Shown: positions 24,205-33,533 of the stretch, piece by piece
How the letters are laid out: each line of letters opens with the position of its first letter
How positions within the stretch are numbered: the first letter of the stretch is position 1
NCBI GenBank assembly: GCA_000310025.1
Contig: FN649734.1
Span: 3,317-67,316 of the forward strand
Length of the DNA: 64,000 bases
Reading direction: 5' to 3'
Source: Ectocarpus siliculosus
Taxonomy: Eukaryota > Sar > Phaeophyceae > Ectocarpales > Ectocarpaceae
The notes under the pieces: model-generated
Database searches by the model: none
Seen by the model: the letters and a program-made list of their open reading frames with translations, nothing else
Told to the model about the DNA's origin: nothing
Translations under genes and position numbers: made by a program

Positions 24205-24241
24205 TCTGGGCATGCCCAGAAAGTGCCCAGATGCCCAGAAA
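24205..24241 (-). repeat. Inverted TCTGGGCAT cluster, possible right terminal repeat
   Basis: Contains the 16-base palindrome TCTGGGCATGCCCAGA and two more GCCCAGA words, mostly inverted relative to the 16577-16606 cluster. Together they bracket 7.6 kb that includes the transposase-like gene. Support is word similarity only. Confidence 0.4.
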
Positions 24242-24680
24242 TGACTTGAAAATAAAAAATTCAGTGGTCCATTTTCTTGCTCCCCGTGGCACTCCCTGCT
24301 CTTTCCCCCCAACCGGGTGTGATGTGAGAGATAACAAGCATCTAAACATCAAGCACTACAATCTCTACAAAGAATACAAGGGCATACCACTTACGGTTGA
24401 CGAATATGACGTTGGTCCTGCGCACCCTTCCCGATCTACTAATAATAATGCTCTCAAGCAAGACCCAGGAGCCTACAGCCGCATCCGAATCTCCGCTGTA
24501 CTTACTTGTCTAAAGGCAACTTCATCTTGCGCGTACTCTGGTCTTCTACCTCCAGCTGCACACAGTAGTAGTAGTCGTACAGGTGGCGAGTGTCCTTCTG
24601 AGATTGTTGAGTGATCAATCAACCCTCCAAACCACCCCATGCCCAGCCTAACGAGCACTCCACGTCGCAAAAGCAATCTG

Positions 24681-27600
24681 TCAAGAGCAACCAACGGGTT
24701 TGGCTTCTTGAATACTAAAGCCTGCCGGGATCTCCATTCCCTGCATCTCATCCTCATCCGGGTCTTGTGGGTCCATGCTGTCGTCGTCGTCTAGAAGAGC
24801 TTGCTCGTCGGTCTGAGGTTCAGAGACGTCTGCGAACGAGGCACCGGGGAACACAATGTTCGTGGGTCTACGGACATGGTTTGGACATGTTAGCCGTACG
24901 TACAAGTGTGACGCAGATGGTGTGAACCTTTTAGGTAGGGGTGCGGTGATGATGCACCGGGGCCCCCTTTTGTTGTGTGCAGCAGCCCTGCTGCCACTCC
25001 TCCTCTCTGAGCACGACAGCGCCCTGGGTACGGGCGTTGCCTCACCGTCTGAAGTTAATACACTACACAAACAATACCCGATAAGTACGCGGAGTACGGC
25101 CGACAAACACTCTAGAGTTTAGATTGATTGTCCCTCGAGGGATAGCCGCATCGGGTCATGTCTGCGTCGGACAGCGGTTCCGTCGCAGGGCTGGGGGAAG
25201 AGACCTCAGCCACGCAACAGCAACACGCCGAGGATCCGGCGATTGCGAGGCTGGAGGGCCAGTTATCGCAGCTGATGAGCGTAGTGATGGAGTTGAAGAG
25301 GAAGGAGCCTGGTGACGCCGTGGCGGGCGATGCCAGTAGGGGCGGCGGTGCTGCCGTCCCAAGCCAGAGAGAGGCTCTGCCGCCTGGGGGCGGCGGGGCG
25401 TTTTCCCGGGAAACGGCCCGTGATGGGCGAAATCACCCGCGGGAAAGCAGCTGGGACAACATACCGGGAGCGAGTCCTGGGGTTCCAGCGAGAGTGACGA
25501 CTGGCTGGGCAGGTAGATCGGGAGCGAATCCTGTGGTGGGGCCAGCCGGAATGAGCCCGGGCGTAGGACCGGACCGCGGGGAAGCGAGGGGGTTAAACCC
25601 CCAAGGTGAGCAAACCGCAATTCGAGGGGCCGGAGCATTTTTGATGGGTACAGCAGTAGTAGCCAAAAACGTGTTACGGTCAATGCACCGCGTCTCGAAG
25701 GGGAGAGTCGCGGCCACGGGTACGACTCGTGGAGGAAGGCACTTATTCAAGCCGCAAAAACCGTAGGCTTGGACGGGCAGCTTATCGGCAACGCCGAGAA
25801 GCACGCACCCGTCGGTGACCCAAACAGGCCTAGCTCGGAGCTGTATAGCTTGGGCTACACAAGTGATGAGGTTCAGAGGGGCCTCCAGGCGTTCCACTTT
25901 GTGACTACAGCCATCGTCCGAGAAGCCGACAAGGCAATCGTGAATAAATGCGAGACCGCAAAGGAGATCCTTGCGGAGCTCGACAAAGTACACAACCCGG
26001 AGTCGCAGGGCTCGAAACAAGCCCTCATGAAGAAGATGTTTCGATTCACGATCCCCGCACACAGCAACAGCAACCCTGTCGAGCATCTATACACGCTCGA
26101 GCTGCTGTACTCACGACTGCGGGAAAAAGGGCTCAACGCTGACACACCCTTTGTTCTCGCACACTTTGTCGATGCCCTTCCACCCGAGTACCAACAAGCC
26201 AAATTCTTGTTGGAGACGGCTACAAACCTGGACCGGGGCGAGATAATCAGGGTAGTCAGTACCGTGCACGCGAGCCTCCCGGAGGGGAGGAGGGCCACGA
26301 AGGGCCAGCGGAAGGCGGAGCATGCTTTCCTCGCGAGCGACGGTGGCAACAGGGGCGGAGCGCCCGGCCGCAGCAGCGGCGGCCACAGCAAGGGCGGCGG
26401 CGGCGGTGGCAGCCAGAAGGGGAAAGGGGGTGGTCGCAAGGGCGGTGGTGGTGGCAACAGCGGCGGAGGCGGCGGCGGTGCAGGTAGCATGCACGGCCGC
26501 TGCTTCCGGTGCGGAGAGAAGGGTCACCAGGCGGCCGCCTGTACCAAGCCGGAGCCCCTGCGATGCGAGAAATGCCTGGGCTACGGACACGACAAGAGCA
26601 AGTGCTCGTCCGAGCAGGCGGTGCTCGCGGTGGAGCTGCCGGTCTTGGACGCCACCGCACTGGAGGTGGCAGAGGAGGCGCTAGTGGTCCGTGACTTCAC
26701 AGGCGAGTGGAACAGAGTCGTTGATCGAGGGGGTGTAGAGCAGGCCAGGCAGGAAAGGTTTGTGGCCGATACCGGCGCAACCAACCACATGTTCCCGAGC
26801 GCTAACGCGTTCGAAAACTACCATGAGTGCGATCGACGTTTGAGTGTCGCCGCAGGGATGCAAGCCTTCGCCATAGTAGGCTACGGCGACGTGAGGGTGA
26901 CCATCGGTTCTCGCGTTGGGACCACAGACCTGCTGTTGAAACGGGTCGCTCATGTGCCGGAGCTGAATTACAACCTCGTGTCCCTCACAGCCCTTTTGAA
27001 GCAAACCAAGGGCCGCTTAGCCGCAGACGAGCGTGAGTTGGAGGTGTTCGTTGGTGGGGGGGAGTCGGTGTACTTCCCTCTATGGGGGGACCTGTTCGTT
27101 CAGACTGGTCACCGCATAGACTCGGGTAGGGAACTAGCCTGTGCCATAATTGCTCCTGGTAACGCGACAGCGAACCGCACCCCCGTTGACATCAACGACT
27201 TCCACTGCGCGCACGGCCACTCCCACGAGGTGCTGCTGAAGAACACGGCGAAGCAGCAAGGAGTGACGCTGGTGGGCCAGCTCCGGGAGTGCATGGGGTG
27301 CTCGACGGCAAAGGGGCTATCCAAGCCCATCCCCAACAGGACGTCAACCCGAGCAGTTAAGAAACTGCAGAGAGTGTTCGTGGATTTGAGTGGGAAGGCA
27401 AGGGTGCAGAGCTCGGGGGGAAAGTGGTACACTCTCATTGTAAGGGATGACTGCACGAGGTGGAACCGCGTCTACTTCTTGAAAAACAAGTCAGACGCTG
27501 CAGAGGCATTCGAGAGATACCTAGCGGAAAACAGGGCAGACGGAGCCCCATCCGAGGTCATGGTCGTGCGGTCTGACAACGGAGGAGAGTTTTTCGAGGG

Positions 27601-30457
27601 AGAGTTCGGAAAGCTGTGCCGCAAGTATTGCATCAAGCAGGAGTTCACCCCCGCATACAGCCCAGAATACAACGGTGTAGCTGAGAGAGCACTGGGACTG
27701 ATAAAGGATGCAGCACTAGCCGCCCGCATACAAGCGCCGATTCTTTACCCCGAAGCACCAAGCTACCCCTCCCTTTGGGCCGAAGCCACAGCTTGGGCAT
27801 GCAACGCCCTGAACTGCACCTCCACCACATCCAACCCGGACAAGAAATCGCCGTACGAAATGTGGCACGGGCACCCACCTCCCCCAGAGGCGACGTACCC
27901 GTTCCTCAAACCCGCCGTATACAAGGTCAAGCGCACGCACAAGTCAGAGCCGAAAGCAAAAAAGTGTTTTTACCTCGGCCCTGGAATCAACACAAACCGT
28001 GATTGCGTGCGCATCCTGAACGAAAAACGCCAAGCGATCACCACTCGCAACTTCACCTGGCAATCTGTGCCCGCCGCCCCGACCGCGCACCCCCAGCCGC
28101 TGCCTCCCATTGCAGAGGAGGACGAGGAGCTCACGACTGGGAAGCACGAGGGCGGAGGGGGTGCGTCATGCCACGGTGGAGGGAGGGCGGAGGGAGAACC
28201 TGAGGATGGAGGTTTCCACCTTGACACGACGGCAAACCCGGGGCCCGCGGAGCCGCCCGCGCGCGATGCGCCGGCGGCGCCGCCGGCCGCGCCCCAGGAG
28301 TCGGGCGCGGGCGACGCTGGCGATGGCGCCCCCTCGAGCAGGGAGGGCGCGAGCGTCGCCCCATCTACCACGTCGACCGGGATGGCCGATGTGGGCGGCG
28401 GCGAGGACGACCGCCGCAGCAGCAGCAGCAGCAGCAGCAGCCGCGGTGGCGGCGGCAGCAGCAGCAGCAGCGGTGGCGGCAGCGACAGCGGCAGCGACAC
28501 GGATATTCCGGTGCTCCGCGGGCCCGAGGAACGGAGGCTCGCCCGCTTTGGCGAGCCGGCCGAACTCACCAGCCGCCGACTCAGGGAGAACCCTCGCCGG
28601 AACACGAGGTACGAGTCGTCAACGAGTGCCGAAGGTCTGCTCGCCCGCCATGCATCGGCGGCCGGGCTGCCCACCCTGCCCATCACCAGCACGGAGGAGT
28701 ACACCCACTGGATGCTCGCGTGTGTGGTCGACGTGGTGGAAGGGCTAGAGGCGAGGGCGGTGCAAGCGCTGCTGTGCGAGCGCGCGGAGGAGGCCAACAT
28801 CGCGCGCCAAGAGGCAGAGGACTTCCTGCTGGGAGCGGAGGACCTCGTGCTCAACTCTCCAGACGCCTTCGTGAGGGCCCTGGCGTCGACCGAGCTGAGT
28901 ACAGAATCCCCCATAGGACCGAAGCGAGATGACGAAAGTGGAGGGGAGTGGCCGGTGAGGGAGGCCATCGGCAGCATGATGTGGGTGTCGACGTTCTCGC
29001 GCCCGGACATCTCGTTCGCTGTGCGTGCGGTAGCGCGCCACGCCCACGCCCCTGCCGAGAGGCACTGGAAGGCGATACGGAAGATCCTCGCCTACCTCAA
29101 AGAGACGAGGGACCTCGGGATCACCCATAAACGGGGATCGGGGCTGGGGCTGGCGGTGTACGTGGACGCTAGCTACGCCGACGCTGAGGATAGACGTTCG
29201 GTGTCAGGGCTGGCAACAACGGTTGGAGGAACCGTCATCAGCCACGGTAGCAAGACGCAAGCTATCGTATCTTTGTCGTCTACGGAGGCAGAGTACATTG
29301 CTGCCGGAGAGGGTGTGAAAGAAGCTTTGTTTGTGCGTGCAGTGCTTTCGTTTATTGCCCCAGAGACCAGCGGCGGTAGCATTCAGGTCCTTGAGGACAA
29401 TCAGGGGGCCATGGCTTTGGTGCAGAACCCCCTTAGCTCAGCGCGTAGCAAGCACATCGACGTGCGGTACCACTTCATTCGTGGATTGTTTAGGTCGGGT
29501 GACGTCTCGATCAAGTTTGTGTCGACGTCGGAGCAACATGCAGACATGCTCACCAAGGCTCTTAGCAAGAGCAACCTGCAGTACCACCGGAAAAAGCTGA
29601 TGAATTTGCCGGAGCTTCTGTAGGATTTTCTAGCGCTTGGGGAAGGTCATGTATACCATGCGGGGAAAGATGCATTACTGTCGCGGGCTGTGTCCCAATG
29701 GCAGGAGTAGGAGGCTTGCCTCGCATTCTTGTCTTCGCCTTGGCCTTCCTGATAAGTGCGGCCGTTGTGATCCGCCGTGATAGCAATGGTTTGTGTTGGA
29801 TGGGATTTATTTTCGAGGGGTTTTGCCCGGGTGCCGGGTTTCCCCTCGACCACCGTATTGGCATTTTATTGATGTATCCGGGGTGTTTTTGCCCTACTGA
29901 TGGTTAGTCACTTGCGTGGAGAACCAGGGAGGGTGTTCGTGGGTCTACGGACATGGTTTGGATATGTTAGCCGTACGTACAAGTGTGACGCAGATGGTGT
30001 GAACCTTTTAGGTAGGGGTACGGTGATGATGCACCGGGGCCCCCTTTTGTTGTGTGCAGCAGCCCTGCTGCCACTCCTCCTCTCTGAGCACGACAGCGCC
30101 CTGGGTACGGGCGTTGCCTCACCGTCTGAAGTTAATACACTACACAAACAATACCCGATAAGTACGCGGAGTACGGCCGACAAACACACAAGAAGTTAGG
30201 GTGTCCGTCGCCAAACTCAACATGGCCCTATCATCATTTTTTGTAGTCGTGCACGGAAACAGAACAACAGCAAAAAACACAAGCTCACGTCAAGATAGAT
30301 GAAGGACATCATCGTCATCCGCAAAGAATGACGAGTGGGTCTTTTATTTATGCAAAACAAACTTACCGCCGGTGTCTTCACCGCTCGCTGGAGTCAGCGC
30401 CCTCCACGAGCGTCTCATGTCCTCCATCACCCTCCTCCCCCCGCCCCTCAGGCTCAT
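24681..30457 (-). CDS. Small acidic-tailed protein gene interrupted by a Copia element in its intron
   Basis: Exon 1 is 30367-30457 from an ATG (or 30367-30478 if an upstream acceptor is used), and ends at the strong donor gtaagt in phase 1. Exon 2 is 24681-24829, opening after cctcgttcgcag in phase 1 and ending in TGA, so the frames join. The encoded C-terminus is acidic (LLDDDDSMDPQDPDEDEM). The Copia element and its target duplication occupy nearly the whole intron; without them the intron would be only about 200 bases, starting some 20 bases from the insertion site. The host gene is antisense to the retrotransposon. No protein family is recognised, and further upstream exons are possible. 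Confidence 0.4.
24852..24856 (+). repeat. Target-site duplication CACAA (left)
   Basis: Identical to 30187-30191, immediately outside the right LTR. This confirms an intact integration event and exact element ends. Confidence 0.9.
24857..25109 (+). repeat. 5' LTR
   Basis: 253 bp, TGTT...AACA. It differs from the 3' LTR only at ggacatg/ggatatg and ggggtgcgg/ggggtacgg. As the upstream LTR it should hold the element's promoter; no clear TATA box was picked out. Confidence 0.95.
25158..25766 (+). CDS. Copia leader reading frame (Gag N-terminal extension)
   Basis: A 202-codon frame opens at the first ATG after the 5' LTR and overlaps the gag-pol frame over 25610-25766. The product begins MSASDSGSV, has a short possible coiled-coil (IARLEGQLSQLMSVVMELKR), then is Gly/Pro/Ala-rich. 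Because the gag-pol frame has no early ATG, this frame is probably the true translation start, reaching gag by a -1 shift. Run-containing candidate sites are atttttg near 25638 and ccaaaaac at 25664-25671. Splicing is an alternative: a good donor (aaggtgagc) lies near 25606, but no convincing acceptor restores the frame without removing conserved Gag residues. Confidence 0.6.
   Translation: MSASDSGSVAGLGEETSATQQQHAEDPAIARLEGQLSQLMSVVMELKRKEPGDAVAGDASRGGGAAVPSQREALPPGGGGAFSRETARDGRNHPRESSWDNIPGASPGVPARVTTGWAGRSGANPVVGPAGMSPGVGPDRGEARGLNPQGEQTAIRGAGAFLMGTAVVAKNVLRSMHRVSKGRVAATGTTRGGRHLFKPQKP
25610..29623 (+). CDS. Copia Gag-Pol polyprotein with in-frame loss of reverse transcriptase
   Basis: The open frame runs from 25610 to a stop at 29621-29623. 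The Gag core includes YDSWRKALIQ. Two CCHC knuckles lie at 26501-26542 and 26564-26605, after a Gly-rich run. The protease motif DTGA starts at 26768. The GAG-pre-integrase H..H..C..C zinc site is near 27205-27305. Integrase catalytic Asp 27383, Asp 27575 and Glu 27683 give DD(35)E spacing. RNase H near the end keeps YVDASYAD, STEAEYIA and EDNQGAM. Between integrase and RNase H there is a Gly/Ser spacer, then SPDAFVRALAS, which resembles the start of the copia RT domain, followed within about 30 residues by IGSMMWVSTFSRPDI, which normally lies after it. YVDD and the other RT motifs are absent, and about 230 residues appear deleted without breaking the frame. Confidence 0.9.
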   Translation, partial: ANRNSRGRSIFDGYSSSSQKRVTVNAPRLEGESRGHGYDSWRKALIQAAKTVGLDGQLIGNAEKHAPVGDPNRPSSELYSLGYTSDEVQRGLQAFHFVTTAIVREADKAIVNKCETAKEILAELDKVHNPESQGSKQALMKKMFRFTIPAHSNSNPVEHLYTLELLYSRLREKGLNADTPFVLAHFVDALPPEYQQAKFLLETATNLDRGEIIRVVSTVHASLPEGRRATKGQRKAEHAFLASDGGNRGGAPGRSSGGHSKGGGGGGSQKGKGGGRKGGGGGNSGGGGGGAGSMHGRCFRCGEKGHQAAACTKPEPLRCEKCLGYGHDKSKCSSEQAVLAVELPVLDATALEVAEEALVVRDFTGEWNRVVDRGGVEQARQERFVADTGATNHMFPSANAFENYHECDRRLSVAAGMQAFAIVGYGDVRVTIGSRVGTTDLLLKRVAHVPELNYNLVSLTALLKQTKGRLAADERELEVFVGGGESVYFPLWGDLFVQTGHRIDSGRELACAIIAPGNATANRTPVDINDFHCAHGHSHEVLLKNTAKQQGVTLVGQLRECMGCSTAKGLSKPIPNRTSTRAVKKLQRVFVDLSGKARVQSSGGKWYTLIVRDDCTRWNRVYFLKNKSDAAEAFERYLAENRADGAPSEVMVVRSDNGGEFFEGEFGKLCRKYCIKQEFTPAYSPEYNGVAERALGLIKDAALAARIQAPILYPEAPSYPSLWAEATAWACNALNCTSTTSNPDKKSPYEMWHGHPPPPEATYPFLKPAVYKVKRTHKSEPKAKKCFYLGPGINTNRDCVRILNEKRQAITTRNFTWQSVPAAPTAHPQPLPPIAEEDEELTTGKHEGGGGASCHGGGRAEGEPEDGGFHLDTTANPGPAEPPARDAPAAPPAAPQESGAGDAGDGAPSSREGASVAPSTTSTGMADVGGGEDDRRSSSSSSSSRGGGGSSSSSGGGSDSGSDTDIPVLRGPEERRLARFGEPAELTSRRLRENPRRNTRYESSTSAEGLLARHASAAGLPTLPITSTEEYTHWMLACVVDVVEGLEARAVQALLCERAEEANIARQEAEDFLLGAEDLVLNSPDAFVRALASTELSTESPIGPKRDDESGGEWPVREAIGSMMWVSTFSRPDISFAVRAVARHAHAPAERHWKAIRKILAYLKETRDLGITHKRGSGLGLAVYVDASYADAEDRRSVSGLATTVGGTVISHGSKTQAIVSLSSTEAEYIAAGEGVKEALFVRAVLSFIAPETSGGSIQVLEDNQGAMALVQNPLSSARSKHIDVRYHFIRGLFRSGDVSIKFVSTSEQHADMLTKALSKSNLQYHRKKLMNLPELL
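29934..30186 (+). repeat. 3' LTR
   Basis: 253 bp, TGTT...AACA, preceded by a purine run and followed by the target duplication CACAA. Two differences from the 5' LTR. The 310 bases between the polyprotein stop and this LTR hold no further gene. Confidence 0.95.
30187..30191 (+). repeat. Target-site duplication CACAA (right)
   Basis: Pairs with 24852-24856 on the left side of the Copia element. Confidence 0.9.
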
Positions 30458-30479
30458 CGTTGCCGTTCTCCGAGCTAGC

Positions 30480-31430
30480 TGTGTTCGTCGTCGCTAGTAG
30501 AGGGAATCCACGTGTTGTTGAAATGACGTGAAAGATTGACATTTCAGGAAGTTTTGACGTGACGAGGTTACGCCGCGTTTTTGGAGGCAAACTCTGACGG
30601 CGAATTTTTTGTGAAAAAGCGTCAAAACTTAAACCGACGCGAAGAGATTGATGACACTTCAAATATCGCCAGACTGTGGCTCATACACGCTTGCTCTGTG
30701 CTCTGTTACCATCACCAAATCACGAAAGGAGCGCGGTCAGCAGCGAACATATTGGCCATGCCTACTGATTGCTCCTAGCGGTCCTGCACACACACGTCTC
30801 GGCAGTTCTCACGGCGGCCCAGTGGCCGGACTCGCGTGTTCGGCGCCCGCGTTCGGTAGATGAGCCATCGCGATTGCGCACGGGCTTTCAGCAGCAAAAA
30901 GGGGCATAGGCAGTAGTCGGGGGAGTCCCGCCCTGGAAGGGAGCACATATATATATAGAGGATTAAGGGAGGGTACACGGACTTGGCCAGTCAGTAGGTG
31001 CATTTCTCCCGCCCCCTCACGGGGTTCGGTGCTCTGCTGCCGCAGTGACATCGGTACACAGCAGTACAGCGAGCAGCTACCTCACTCATCAGCAACGGCA
31101 GTTTGACGCCTGGGAAGTCGCCGCGGCAAAAGAGGGAAGGTCGGCGGGATGAGGCGGAGCGGTACACCTAGTCTCCTGGGAGCCTGGGAGTGAGTGTGAG
31201 TCTTCGCTTCAGCATGTCGACCCTGGGTGGCATCCCGAACCAACCCGGGGTCGTGAACATGACCGGCGTTAACGCGTCAACTTGCGTCAACTCTATACCA
31301 CCATTTTTTTTTCCCCTCCCACGTGCCAACGGGCACACGCGGTGCGAATTTTTTCCCGTCAAAACCCTCAACCGTTACTTTATGTTGGCGTCAATCCTCA
31401 AAGGTCAAAATTCCGCGTCAATCCATAGTG
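30480..31430. other. Gene-free stretch
   Basis: Short open frames only. Words of the type gcgtcaa/ttgacg recur at 30520-30640 and 31268-31410 and could be subterminal repeats of the adjacent DNA transposon relic. No clean terminal inverted repeat was found. Confidence 0.35.
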
Positions 31431-31436
31431 GATACC

Positions 31437-32240
31437 CTATACTGTCTTCATCGTTCGCGAAGGTATACACGGCTTGTCCAAACCTTCCAAGGTGATTCGA
31501 TCATCGCCCGAGCCGTCCACGGTCATAGCCATTCCGCACTTTTCGAAAAGACGGTGTCGGTACGCTTGTTGGTTGTTGAGTCTTGCCATGGCCGCTCCCA
31601 TCCACTGAGTGATCAAGACCCGCCTATCAGAAGCTGTCAACGACGCGGTTTCCCACCTCTCGAGGTTGTCCGACTGCTCGATCCATATGTCCATCTGCCT
31701 CCCGACTTCCACCTTGCGAAATCGTCCGGCTCCTGCATCAACTGGCTGCACCTCATCCGTACACTCCGCAGGGCCATACCAGGCGAGAGTGTTGCAGTGC
31801 TTCGCAAGATACTCCTTGCATCCGTCCGTCATCTGCGCGTGCAAGTTGTCCATGATAAGAATGGACCTCGCCTTGGGGAGCTCACCCCGCCCGCGCATCA
31901 GGCCTTCGCGGTAGGACCTCTTCGCCCACTCCATGCATGCAGAGCTTTTGGTCGGCCCACGCATTCTCCTGGAAAAAACACGTCTACGTCCTCGTGATAC
32001 GCTGCCTTCTCCACCGGCGAGATCCGCTTTCCCGTGCCTCGGAAAATCACTGAAATGTGCATGATGGTCTTCTCACCCGGACCAAAGATGACTTGCATCG
32101 TGCACTGCCTTTTCTCTAGGCCAGCAAAGGGCTGCGAGATTGCTACCCGCAACGCACCTCTCTTGTCCCACGTGTCGAGCAGCCGTTCACAAGTTTGCCA
32201 AGCTCTTTCAATAGTCCATGGGGCAAGGGATTGGAGAGGG
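31437..32240 (-). pseudogene. DDE_1-type (pogo/Tigger-like) transposase relic
   Basis: Read on the minus strand, 32240 to 31437 gives a catalytic-domain fragment: MQVIFGPGEKTIMHISVIF and HEDVDVFF, then after frame changes WAKRSYREG, ILIMDNLHAQ (second Asp), TLAWYGPAECTDEVQPVD (third acidic site) and a tail to a stop. Continuity is broken near 31975 by one extra T in the run before ccaggag, and near 31940 by a 4-base duplication in tgcatgcatgg. The upstream DNA-binding part is not recognisable. A spliced explanation is less likely because no donor fits. It is a dead remnant of a cut-and-paste transposon. Confidence 0.7.
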
Positions 32241-33388
32241 ACATGATCCCCCTGCACGGCAGGCAGCTCGTGGCACGCTGCACGATGCGTGGCACGCCGC
32301 AAAATTGGGCACCCGGGGGGCACGACGTGACAGTGGTGCCCCCGCCCTCCCCCCCTTTTTGACAAAATACAATTTTTAGGTATGCCACCCAAAAATAACC
32401 TGACCCCTCCCAAACCCAATACACATATACTTCGATCACCCTTCCTCCCTGCGAATATGTAGACTTATCTGGCAGCCGCCACATTGCTGTCGTTCTTATC
32501 TGTAGCAGCAGTGGTGCACCTCTGGTGTGTGTTCTTGTTCCTAACAGGACGTGCAGTCGAGCACGTGTGTTCTTATCCGCAAATTCTTAACTTTTGGAAT
32601 TTTTGAGCCTCATATTCTTAAGTGCCATATTTTTAAGTGCGGGCCGGCACTGTACCGCACGGGGTTTCAGGGTCCAGCGTATTCGCCCAATCTCCCCGGC
32701 CAGGGCCCGGCCCTCTTGTCCGCATCGTCGAAGGGCTCCATCATCCATCATCCGAAGTTGGTTTTTCTGCCTTCCTTGCTATGTGTGAGTCAAGAGTCAA
32801 GAGAGTTGAGAAGCAATCAGGGAAAAACCGAACCCGACGTCAAAACCATCCTCCATCCTCGTAGTATCCTCGTCATCTCGTCATCCCATCTGAACCAAAC
32901 CAACAGCTATACATGACATGTAGTAACATACAGCAGGACAGCAGTAGTAGCAGCTGGCTCTAGGCTCTAGGCTATAGCTTCAACTTCTACATAGCGGTGC
33001 AGAGAGAGTCGACGATTACGGGCAGCAGTGTGTAGTATGCAGTCTCTTTAGTGCGATGCTGGTTGCGAGTGCAAGGATGTAGACGCTAGATTGGGGTTGA
33101 ATGCTGATGATGATGATGCTGATTGCGAGCGAAGGAGGAGCGAATGAATGTCGGAGGGGTCGGGTGCCCGACAGCGAGCTATGCATACAGAGCTCCACAC
33201 GGAAACTTCAGCAGCAGCAGATGCTGTATCTACAAGCCAAGCAGGTCCAATGTTTCGCCCTTCATGAAGCAGGATAAGTCGTGCGGACGTGCGGATATAT
33301 ATGTCGTACGGGTTCCTTTGAGCACAGATTCATCATGAACGCGTGTGCGTGGACACCTCGCACCTGCTCTGTCGTCCTCTTCCGACAG
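32241..33388. other. Gene-free stretch containing transposon-end motif copy 2
   Basis: 32631-32653 carries the inverse of the 16030-16054 motif (ttaagtgcgggccggcactg), with ttcttaa words just upstream. No gene was recognised, although short GC-rich open frames exist. Confidence 0.4.
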
Positions 33389-33533
33389 CTGGGATGCGAA
33401 CAGATTATTCTGTACAGTCGTGCGGCCACTCTACCCCGCGAATTGAGTGGAGAGGACTCCCGCGTCACCGACAACCTCCAAATCCAGGGGCGTTGCTGCA
33501 ACCGTGACCCTGAAGCCCCATACAAGATTCAAG
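33389..33533 (+). pseudogene. Degenerate cysteine-module exon
   Basis: Bounded by acceptor cgacag and donor gtacga in the same phases (0 to 1) as the second exon of the cysteine modules downstream. The encoded peptide aligns with them (LGCEQ..., ELSGEDSRV, IQGRCCNRD, EAPYKIQ) but most diagnostic cysteines are replaced: DDCC is EDSR, and the final PC is PY. No matching first-half exon is seen nearby. It is probably a decayed paralogous module, possibly from an older copy of the gene at 34486-43379. Confidence 0.45.

Larger units (their letters stand above)
24857..30186 (+). mobile_element. Ty1/copia-type LTR retrotransposon, full length but lacking reverse transcriptase
   Basis: Two 253-bp LTRs (24857-25109 and 29934-30186) begin TGTT and end AACA and differ at two positions, so insertion was recent. 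A perfect 5-bp target duplication, CACAA, lies at 24852-24856 and 30187-30191. Internal order is Gag, zinc knuckles, protease, integrase, RNase H, which is copia order, but no reverse transcriptase core is encoded. A purine-rich run (ccagggaggg) immediately precedes the 3' LTR and can serve as polypurine tract. No standard tRNA primer site is evident after the 5' LTR (ctctagagtttag). Confidence 0.95.

Noticed and set aside
24856-25122. Open frames in the LTRs, repeated at 29900-30199
   Set aside because: Duplicated because the two LTRs are identical; non-coding regulatory sequence.
25606-25700. Spliced intron joining the leader frame to Gag
   Set aside because: A good donor exists and an acceptor at 25699 restores the frame, but it would delete the conserved segment before YDSW; kept only as an alternative to frameshifting.
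27970-29010. 346-codon minus-strand frame inside the Copia element
   Set aside because: Shadow of the Gly/Ser-rich polyprotein segment; the plus strand carries integrase and RNase H.
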